This document shows, piece by piece, positions 57,650 to 64,000 of a stretch of DNA of 64,000 nucleotides (the first letter of the stretch is position 1; every line of letters starts with the position of its first letter). The notes beneath the pieces were generated by a model. The model saw nothing but the letters and a program-made list of their open reading frames with translations, was not told where the DNA came from and searched no databases. Position numbers and translations under genes: made by a program. Source of the DNA: Thauera aromatica K172 (GTDB taxonomy: Bacteria > Pseudomonadota > Gammaproteobacteria > Burkholderiales > Rhodocyclaceae); the NCBI RefSeq assembly GCF_003030465.1, contig NZ_CP028339.1, forward strand, positions 1,426,001-1,490,000, written 5' to 3'.

Positions 57650-60442
57650 TCAATCCAGCGCCCGCTGCAGGACGCCGATGGTCGGCGCCCAGTCGTCGCC
57701 GGGCGCCTTCTTGCGTGTGACCAGGGTGAGCTGGGCGGGGGCGAAGACGTTGGCGTTGTGGGTGACCGGAGTGGTGATCAGGTACTGCGCGCGGGTGGCG
57801 CGGAGGAAGGTGCCGACGCGGTCGATGTTGGCGACGTCCAGATGGGCGAAGGGCTCGTCGATGAAGACGAAGCCGCCGGGGCGGGCCTCGTCCATCAGCA
57901 GGCCGATCAAGAGGATCAGCGACTTCATCACCTGCTGGCCGCCCGAGGCCTCGCCGTCGTTGAGGCCGACCGCGCCCTTGCGATCGAAGTCGAAGCGCAC
58001 TTCGAGCCCGGCCTGGGCGAGCGAGAGGTCGTCGTTTTCCAGATGCGGAGTGGGGCAGTCGACGCCGACGTTGGCCAGCTCGCCGAGCGCTTTCAGGTTT
58101 TTTGCGTACTGGCGCACGGTGGCGCGCAGCTTGGCGATGTAGGCGGCGCGGGCGTTGTCGCTATGCAGCCGCGCGGTGGCGCAGTAGCCCTGGCGGTTCA
58201 GGTAGTCGCGCTCGCGCACGACGACGTCGGCGGCGAGGCGGTCGCGCACGACCAGCACTGCGGGATCGGTGATCCAGTCGCCTTCGTCGAGATGGCGGCG
58301 CAGGCGCTCGAACTGCAGGCGGGCGCCGCGGGCGTCGCCGTAGCGGTCGACGAGGAGCGCGAGTTCGGCGGTGTCCAGCCCGTGCGCCGGGATGGCGTGC
58401 CGGCGACGGCGCAGCCGGACGATGCGCTCGGCCTGGGCGTGGCGGCGCGGGCCGTGCTCGCGCGCGAGCTCGGCCAGGCGCAGCTCGATGGCCTTCAGCT
58501 CGCGGGTGCGGCGGTCGAGTTCGATCTGGATGCCGTTGATCTTTTCGGTGAGGCGGTCGAGCTCGCCGCGGGTTTCGCTGCGCGCGCCGATCGCTTCGGT
58601 CAGGGCCTTGCGTGCGGCGGGCAGCTCGGCCTCGGCGCTGGCGTAGGTCCCGGCCTTGGCGGCGAGCAGTTGGGCCGACTGCAGACCGAGCAGGCGCTGG
58701 CGGATCGTGGTGAGTCCGGCGGCGGCGGTGTCGAGCCGGGGGCGCAGGGCCTGGAGCTGCTTGTCGAGCGCGGTGATCTCGTCTTGCAGCGCGGCGATGC
58801 GTGACTGGCGGGCGAGTTCGCCGAAGTGGAATTCCTGCGGCCGGCCGAGATGGCGGGCGCCGCGGCGCTCGCGGTGGTAGCCGTCGCGGGTGATCCATTC
58901 CTGCTCGCGCGGCAGCGCGCGGGCGGCGTCGGCGTCGTCGACGCGGCGGATGCGGTTGAGCAGGTCGGCGAGCCAGCGCGGCACCGGGGCGCTGAATTCG
59001 ACCACCTCGGCCAGGCTCAGCGGCCGCGGCGGCGGGGCGGTTTCGCGCTCGGGGACGATGAAATGGCGGAAGCGCTCGCGCTCGCCGAGCGCCCAGGCGG
59101 CATGGCGGTCGGATTCGCGCTCGAGCAGGATCAGGTGGCGGTAGGGGCGCAGGATGGCTTCGAGTGCGCCCTGCCAGGCGGGGTCGGTGACTTCGACCAC
59201 CTCGGCGAGGCTGTGGTGGGCGATCCCGTCGGCGTTCAGGCGGACGCGGAAGCGCGCGACTTCGGCGTCGCCCGGCGGGCCGGCGCGGTTGCGTTCGGCG
59301 CGCAAGGCGGCGGTCTTGTCCTCGAAGGCAGCGACCAGTTCGCGCTCCTTGCGGCGCAGCGCGGCAAGCGCGGCGTCGGCTTGTTCGTGCTCCTGTTCCA
59401 GCGTGAGGGCGTCGGCACCGTGCTCGCTGGCGAGTTGGGCGCGCAGCGCGTCGCGCTCTTCGAGCAGCTTGTCGAGGTCGCGCAGGCGGTCGTGGGCGGC
59501 GAGGTAGCGTTGTTCGGTGCTGCCGTCGGACGCCTTCAGCCGTTTGCGCTCGGCCTGAGCGGCGTCCTGCTCGGCGCGCACCGCGTCCAGGCGCTGGCGC
59601 GCTTCGCGCTGTTCGGCGAGCTGTTCACCGCGCTCGTGGCCGGCGCGGTGCAGGGCTTCGCGCTCGGTGGCGATCTCGCGCTCGAGTTCGGCGAGTTCCA
59701 GGCGCGGCACGATCTCGGTGTCCAGCGCCCGGGCCTCGTCGGCGAGCCGCTTCCATTCGAGGAAGCGGTTGGCCTCGGCCTTCTTTTCTTCGGCCTGGGT
59801 CTTCAGGCGTTCGAGGTCGATGCCGATCTCGCCGAGTTCGCGCTCGGCCGATTTCTGCTCCTCGCGCGCGGCCTGGTAGTTGTCCAGCACTTCCTTGTCG
59901 CCGAAAACGTCGAAGACGAGCTCGAGCAGCGCCTTCGGCGAGTATTCGCACAGCTTGTCGGTGTCGCCCTGTTCCAGTGCCAGCACCTTGGTGATCGCCG
60001 GCGTCAACCCGCCCCAGGCGAGGCGGTGCTGGTAGTCGCGCAGGCCGATCCAGTCGTTGGTGGTTTCGAGGGTCTCGATCGGCTGATCGCCGTCGACGAT
60101 CGTGTAGTCGCGGATCCAGTCGCCGCCGGCCTTGCGGATGCGGCAGGCGAGCGTGACCTCGTCGGCGAGGCAGGGGAAGAAGGGGCGCCTGCCGCTGTGG
60201 CCGGGCTGGTTGGCGACGACCGCGCGGATCCAGGCGAAGCTGCGCTCGGCGCGACGCACGTAGCGGCGGTAGTCGCGCTTGCCCGAGCAGCGCAGCGCGA
60301 AGAGGGTGCGCAGGGCGTCGAGCAGGGTGGTCTTGCCCGAGCCGTTGGGGCCGACGATGGTGATGATCTGCGCGTCCAGCGGCAGCGAGAAGCGGCGCCA
60401 GAAATCCCAATGGACGAGTTCGAGGGTCTTGATGTGGAACAT
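57650..60442 (-). CDS. SMC/MukB/MksB-like coiled-coil ATPase
   Basis: 930 residues. Walker [10 protein letters not shown] (31-39) is at the N-terminus. The ABC signature (SGGQ, 833-836) and Walker B (FVFIDEP with D862, E863) are at the C-terminus, so the head is assembled from both ends as in SMC proteins. Between them are two long coiled-coil stretches (about 190-390 and 590-720) around a globular hinge-like centre. Length and neighbours fit MksB or JetC better than housekeeping Smc (about 1170 residues). It starts 21 bases after trmA. SbcC/RecN-like ATPase is an alternative. Confidence 0.8.
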   Translation of the reverse strand: MFHIKTLELVHWDFWRRFSLPLDAQIITIVGPNGSGKTTLLDALRTLFALRCSGKRDYRRYVRRAERSFAWIRAVVANQPGHSGRRPFFPCLADEVTLACRIRKAGGDWIRDYTIVDGDQPIETLETTNDWIGLRDYQHRLAWGGLTPAITKVLALEQGDTDKLCEYSPKALLELVFDVFGDKEVLDNYQAAREEQKSAERELGEIGIDLERLKTQAEEKKAEANRFLEWKRLADEARALDTEIVPRLELAELEREIATEREALHRAGHERGEQLAEQREARQRLDAVRAEQDAAQAERKRLKASDGSTEQRYLAAHDRLRDLDKLLEERDALRAQLASEHGADALTLEQEHEQADAALAALRRKERELVAAFEDKTAALRAERNRAGPPGDAEVARFRVRLNADGIAHHSLAEVVEVTDPAWQGALEAILRPYRHLILLERESDRHAAWALGERERFRHFIVPERETAPPPRPLSLAEVVEFSAPVPRWLADLLNRIRRVDDADAARALPREQEWITRDGYHRERRGARHLGRPQEFHFGELARQSRIAALQDEITALDKQLQALRPRLDTAAAGLTTIRQRLLGLQSAQLLAAKAGTYASAEAELPAARKALTEAIGARSETRGELDRLTEKINGIQIELDRRTRELKAIELRLAELAREHGPRRHAQAERIVRLRRRRHAIPAHGLDTAELALLVDRYGDARGARLQFERLRRHLDEGDWITDPAVLVVRDRLAADVVVRERDYLNRQGYCATARLHSDNARAAYIAKLRATVRQYAKNLKALGELANVGVDCPTPHLENDDLSLAQAGLEVRFDFDRKGAVGLNDGEASGGQQVMKSLILLIGLLMDEARPGGFVFIDEPFAHLDVANIDRVGTFLRATRAQYLITTPVTHNANVFAPAQLTLVTRKKAPGDDWAPTIGVLQRALD

Positions 60443-60463
60443 GGATGGCCGGTTGCGTCGTGT

Positions 60464-61552
60464 TCAGCGCCGCTGCAGCAGCAGCCCGCACTCGAGGTGG
60501 TGGGTGTAGGGGAACTGGTCGAACGCCGCCGCCGCCGCGATGCGGTGGGTGGCGGCGAGGGCGGCGACGTTGGCGCGCAGCGTGTCCGGGTTGCAGGAGA
60601 TGTAGAGAAGGTTGTCGAAGCCTTTCGCCAGCGCGATCGTGCCTTCGTCCAGCCCGGCGCGCGGGGGGTCGACGAACAGCGTGGAAAAGCGGTAGCCGGC
60701 CGGATCCACCCCCTGCATGCGGCGGTATTCGCGCCCGCCGGCGAGGGCGTCGCTGATCTCCTCGCTCGCCATCCGCACCAGGGTCACGTTGGCGACGCCG
60801 TTGTCGGCGAGGTTGGTGTGGGCGGCACGCACCGAAGTCTTGCTCAACTCGGTGGCGAGCACGCGGCCGAAGCACGGCGCCAGCGCCACGGTGAAGTTGC
60901 CGTTGCCGCAGTAGAGCTCGAGCAGATCTCCTCCCAGGCCCTTCGCCTGCGCGCGCGCCCAGCTCAGCATGTGCTGGTTCACACCGCCGTTGGGCTGGGT
61001 GAAGCTGCCCTCGACCTGCTGGTAGCGCAGGCGCGCGCCGTCGACCTCGAGCACCTCCTGCACCCAGTCGCGTTCGAGCACGATCTTCTGCTTGCGGCTG
61101 CGGCCGATGAGCTGGATGTCGAGCGCGGCGGCGAGCGTGCGCGCGGCGGCCTCCCAGGCTTCGTCGAGCGGGCGATGGTAGACCAGGCTCACCAGGCATT
61201 CGCCGCTCAGGGTGGCGAGGAACTCGACCTGGAAGATCCGGCGCCGCAGCGGCTCGCTGGCCTGGATCGCGTCGCGCAGGCGCGGCATCAGCGTGGCGAT
61301 GGGCGCGGCGACGGCGGGAAAGGTGTCGAGCAGGACGGGCTGCTTCGGCTCGGCGCTGTCGAACATCGCGTAGTCGATGCGGCCGTCGTGATGCCACAGG
61401 CGGAACTCGGCGCGCAGGCGATAGTGCAGCGGCGCGGAGCGGAAGACTGCCGGTTCGGGCAGGTCGAATGCGGCGAAGTCGGCACGGTAGCGTGCGAGCT
61501 TGGCGGCGAGCTGTTCCTCGTAGCGGGCGGGGTCGATGACGGGCAGGGGCAT
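60464..61552 (-). CDS. trmA: tRNA (uracil-54-C5)-methyltransferase TrmA
   Basis: 362 residues from ATG 61552, which lies 4 bases after the stop of the small kite-like gene. It makes ribothymidine (m5U54) in the T-loop. SAM-binding LLELYCGNGNFTVAL, the catalytic Cys in YISCNPDTLRAN, and VDPPRAGLD are present. There is no N-terminal TRAM domain, which separates TrmA from RlmD/RlmC. It is embedded between two genes of the SMC-like block and shares their transcript. Confidence 0.95.
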   Translation of the reverse strand: MPLPVIDPARYEEQLAAKLARYRADFAAFDLPEPAVFRSAPLHYRLRAEFRLWHHDGRIDYAMFDSAEPKQPVLLDTFPAVAAPIATLMPRLRDAIQASEPLRRRIFQVEFLATLSGECLVSLVYHRPLDEAWEAAARTLAAALDIQLIGRSRKQKIVLERDWVQEVLEVDGARLRYQQVEGSFTQPNGGVNQHMLSWARAQAKGLGGDLLELYCGNGNFTVALAPCFGRVLATELSKTSVRAAHTNLADNGVANVTLVRMASEEISDALAGGREYRRMQGVDPAGYRFSTLFVDPPRAGLDEGTIALAKGFDNLLYISCNPDTLRANVAALAATHRIAAAAAFDQFPYTHHLECGLLLQRR

Positions 61553-61556
61553 GGGC

Positions 61557-62267
61557 TTAGTGCTCCTCGTCCATCGCTTCGGTCTCGTCGGGCAGGATCT
61601 CGGCGAGCTCGAAGGCATTGTGTTCGGGCGGCGGGTGGCCGGCGGCGTCGAGGATCTCGCCCAGGGTGCCGTGGATGATGCGGTCGGCCATCACCCGGTA
61701 GTCGAGCGCGAGGTCGAGCAGCGGGCCTTCGCTGATCAGGCCGTTGCGGCGTTCGATGAAGCCGAGGCGGGCGAGCTTGCCGAGCATGAAGTTGCGCATC
61801 TTGGTGCGCCCGCCCAGGCGGGGGCCGAAGTCGGCGATCAGCGAGGCCTCGGTGAGCGTGCCCGAGACCGACTCGCCGTGCGCCACCGGCTTGTCGCTGC
61901 CGAAGAGGTCGCTCTGGCCGTCGTCGACCAGCTCGCGGCGGGTGACCTGGCGTTCGCGCTTGGGCAGCACGATCAGCGCCCAGAGGATCACCAGCAGGGC
62001 GATCTCGTCGCGGGTCAGGCCCAGGTTGCTGGCGGCGTACTCGCGCCCGGCGCCGAACACGGGCTCGGCCAGTTCGGGCTGGAGGGCGACGCCGACGTGG
62101 GCGGCGTAGGGGTTGTCGAGCAGGCGCAGGCCGACGTCGGCCAGCCTCCGGTCGAGTTCGTGGCGGAAGGTCTCGTCCACCAGCGCGCGCCGCACCAGGC
62201 GGTCGCCGCGTGGCAGCCAGCGCTGGGCGAGCAGGCGGGCGGTGAGGGTTTTGAGTTCGTATTCCAT
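61557..62267 (-). CDS. Small kite-like subunit of the SMC-type block (MksE/JetB-like)
   Basis: 236 residues, acidic at the C-terminus. The central part (LTRDEIALLVILWALIVLPK, then GGRTKMRNFMLGKLARLGFIERR) looks like winged-helix domains, and the size equals MukE/MksE/JetB kite proteins. I recognise no strict motif; the call rests on size, fold-like pattern and position between a kleisin-like gene and an SMC ATPase. The gap to the upstream gene is 26 bases, to trmA 4 bases. Confidence 0.6.
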   Translation of the reverse strand: MEYELKTLTARLLAQRWLPRGDRLVRRALVDETFRHELDRRLADVGLRLLDNPYAAHVGVALQPELAEPVFGAGREYAASNLGLTRDEIALLVILWALIVLPKRERQVTRRELVDDGQSDLFGSDKPVAHGESVSGTLTEASLIADFGPRLGGRTKMRNFMLGKLARLGFIERRNGLISEGPLLDLALDYRVMADRIIHGTLGEILDAAGHPPPEHNAFELAEILPDETEAMDEEH

Positions 62268-62293
62268 GGGGGCGTGATCCGGAAAGGGCGGGC

Positions 62294-63604
62294 TCAGGCC
62301 CGGGCGGCCGGTGCGCTGGCCGCGGGCGGCGCAAAGACCGGCGCCGGCGTGCGTGGGCGTGCTTCGCCCTGCGTGATGGCGGCGATTTCGTCCGCGCCGA
62401 CCGCGCTCAGCGTGTCACCGAACTCGATATCCACCGGCAGGCGCATGAACGTGCCGACCGGGCCGTCTTCCGGGCCGGCCTGGGCGCCGTCGGCGAGCAG
62501 GGCGAGCAGCGACAGGCGGTAGCTGGCGAGGGCGAAGCCGCCGCCGGCAACGACGCGGTGCAGCGGTTGTGCTTCGGGCAGCGCGGCGAGGCGGTCGGTG
62601 AAGTGTTCGAGCAGGCGCAGGTCTTCGCTCTGCAGCGCGACTTCTGCCCTGGCGTCGCCGGGGGGCGGCAGGCGGGTATCGGCTTCGGTGGCGGCCGGGC
62701 CGCCTTCGAGCAGGGCCTCGGCGCGGTCGAGCAGTTCGTGGCCGCCGGCGAGCAGCGGCAGTTCGGGCACCGCGGCAATGGCTGCCGCCGCGAGGCCGGA
62801 AATGGCGCCGGCCTCCAGGCTGCGCAGCCAGGCCGCGACGTCCGAGGACGAGACGCCGGAGGCGCCGAGGGTGACGCGCTGCGCTTCGATCTTGTTGAGC
62901 GCGCGCTGGAAGGCGGCATCCACCCGTGCCAGGCGCGACTGGGCCAGGCCGATGCGCTGGGCGATGCGGGCGATGTCGAAATCGACTTCGGGGTCGGCGA
63001 GCAGCGTGTTGAGCAAGTCGGTGCCGCGTGCCAGCCAGCGCCCGTTGGCCGACAGGCGGCGGCGGGCGTCGAGGATGCGGAACTCCGAGCCGGAGGCGAT
63101 CGCTTCCTCGAAGTGCCAGCTGAGGTCGTTGAGCTTGGACAGCAGATGGCCGAGCGCTTCGGGGGTGATGCCGCCCACCGCCTGCAGGCCGGCGAGCTGG
63201 GCGGTGAGAAAGCCGAGCTCGGCGTCCTCTTCCTCGCCGAAACGCAGCAGCATCGCGATTGCCGCCACCGCGTTGCGGCCGATGTCGGACAGCGCGTAGT
63301 GGCCGTCCTCGCCGATCGCCAGCAGGGCGTTGTCGCGCAGGCGCTTCAACACGGTCTCGAACTTGACCGGATCGAGGTAGGTGAAGCGCGCGCGCAGCGC
63401 TTCGGGCGGCCAGCGCGGCGAATCCGCTTCGCGGCCGATTTCGCGCAGCACCAGAAGGCGCATCAGCACCTCGGCCTCGGTGCCGCGGAACAGCGTGATG
63501 AAAGCGTCGAGCAGCGGGCGCGCCGACGCCAGCGCCGCCAGCTCGGGCACTTCGTCGGCGTCGACGCCGGGGGCGAGGAAGTCGGAGAGGATGGGGTCGG
63601 TCAT
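62294..63604 (-). CDS. Kleisin-like subunit of the SMC-type block (MksF/JetA-like)
   Basis: 436 residues from ATG 63604. The first about 130 residues look like a winged-helix domain (AEVLMRLLVLREIG, then FETVLKRLRDNALLAIGEDGHY). A long helical segment (about 150-260) and a second domain follow, then an Ala/Pro-rich tail. MukF/MksF/JetA have an N-terminal winged helix and helical middle of this kind and a similar length. No sequence motif proves it. It begins 101 bases after prfB and runs with the next three genes. Confidence 0.6.
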   Translation of the reverse strand: MTDPILSDFLAPGVDADEVPELAALASARPLLDAFITLFRGTEAEVLMRLLVLREIGREADSPRWPPEALRARFTYLDPVKFETVLKRLRDNALLAIGEDGHYALSDIGRNAVAAIAMLLRFGEEEDAELGFLTAQLAGLQAVGGITPEALGHLLSKLNDLSWHFEEAIASGSEFRILDARRRLSANGRWLARGTDLLNTLLADPEVDFDIARIAQRIGLAQSRLARVDAAFQRALNKIEAQRVTLGASGVSSSDVAAWLRSLEAGAISGLAAAAIAAVPELPLLAGGHELLDRAEALLEGGPAATEADTRLPPPGDARAEVALQSEDLRLLEHFTDRLAALPEAQPLHRVVAGGGFALASYRLSLLALLADGAQAGPEDGPVGTFMRLPVDIEFGDTLSAVGADEIAAITQGEARPRTPAPVFAPPAASAPAARA

Positions 63605-63705
63605 CGTCAGTACCGGCGCCTGGGCAGATCGGGCGCCGCAGGCGGGTGGGGGGTGGAGCCGGCGGAACCGATGCGCCGCCCGCCTGCAGGGGCGGCGCCA
63701 GCGGA

Positions 63706-64000
63706 TCAGACGCCCTGCTTCAGGCTTGCCGCGATGAAGTCGTCGAGGTCGCCGTCGAGCACGGCCTGGGTGTTGCCGACTTCGTAGTTGGTGCGCAGAT
63801 CCTTGATGCGCGACTGGTCGAGGACGTAGCTGCGGATCTGGTGGCCCCAGCCGATGTCGCTCTTCGAGTCTTCGAGCTTTTGCTGCTCGGCCTGGCGCTT
63901 GCGCAGCTCGAGCTCGTACAGGCGTGCCTTCAGCATCGACATCGCCTCGGCCTTGTTCTTGTGCTGCGAGCGGTCGTTCTGGCACTGCACGACGATGCCG
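63706..64000 (-). CDS. prfB: Peptide chain release factor 2, C-terminal part (truncated by window)
   Basis: The frame stays open to the window edge; 97 residues are visible. [15 protein letters not shown] and [22 protein letters not shown], ending in DLDDFI, match the RF2 C-terminal domain. RF2 reads UGA and UAA. The GGQ motif lies just upstream, outside the window, as does any programmed frameshift site near the start. In many bacteria prfB is followed by lysS; here four genes intervene. Confidence 0.93.
   Translation of the reverse strand, partial: GIVVQCQNDRSQHKNKAEAMSMLKARLYELELRKRQAEQQKLEDSKSDIGWGHQIRSYVLDQSRIKDLRTNYEVGNTQAVLDGDLDDFIAASLKQGV

Noticed and set aside
57650-63604. Complete Wadjet (JetABCD) defence system
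   Set aside because: No JetD-like TOPRIM/topoisomerase VI-related gene is present; lysS follows the ATPase and prfB precedes the first gene. Only an ABC-like core is supported.

Overview
The window is a stretch of a high-GC betaproteobacterial chromosome. The gene order (trpS-scpA-scpB-rluB, rimP-nusA-infB-rbfA-truB-rpsO-pnp, dksA) and the style of the proteins fit the Rhodocyclales (Thauera/Azoarcus/Aromatoleum type). This is inferred from content; no 16S gene is present. Almost all of the sequence is coding, and the genes are packed into operons that often overlap by 4 bases (ATGA or GTGA).

1-13.2 kb holds core information processing on the + strand. trpS, the condensin partners scpA/scpB and rluB come first. 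They are followed by the rimP-nusA-infB-rbfA-truB transcription/translation operon, which has a promoter and a rimP-type leader with an attenuator hairpin. rpsO and pnp follow, and a 36-base perfect palindrome separates pnp from the convergent dksA. 13.2-15 kb has dksA, two small uncertain ORFs and a tRNA Pro-Arg-His cluster on the - strand.

15-23 kb has a hemerythrin/DUF2249/polytopic membrane protein operon behind an FNR/Dnr-like box, a divergent MFS transporter, a very large DUF748 (AsmA-like) protein and a DUF3617 periplasmic protein. 23.1-29.7 kb is a complete SUF iron-sulfur operon: an Rrf2 regulator, then sufB, sufC, sufD, sufS, sufU and sufT. 29.8-34 kb holds a fatty-acid-hydroxylase-like protein, heme oxygenase plus a bacteriophytochrome-GGDEF light sensor, and a glutathione S-transferase.

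34.1-40 kb has two toxin-antitoxin modules (FitAB/VapBC type and TacAT type) on either side of a lipoprotein and metY, then DUF423 and the rlmI-type methyltransferase. 40.1-47.5 kb is a four-gene phosphorelay/c-di-GMP operon: a MASE1-CHASE-PAS-kinase-REC-Hpt hybrid, a REC-EAL protein, a free Hpt protein and a double receiver. 47.5-57.5 kb carries kup, gltX, a Sel1-type repeat protein, mnmC, a DUF808 membrane protein and lysS.

57.6-64 kb is the most interesting part. Between prfB (cut by the window edge) and lysS, which are neighbours in many bacteria, lies a tight block on the - strand: a kleisin-like protein, a small kite-like protein, trmA and an SMC-type ATPase of 930 residues. The sizes and order resemble MksFEB or Wadjet JetABC, but there is no JetD nuclease, and a tRNA methyltransferase gene sits between the second and third subunits. 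With ScpAB also in the window, the organism probably has two SMC systems.
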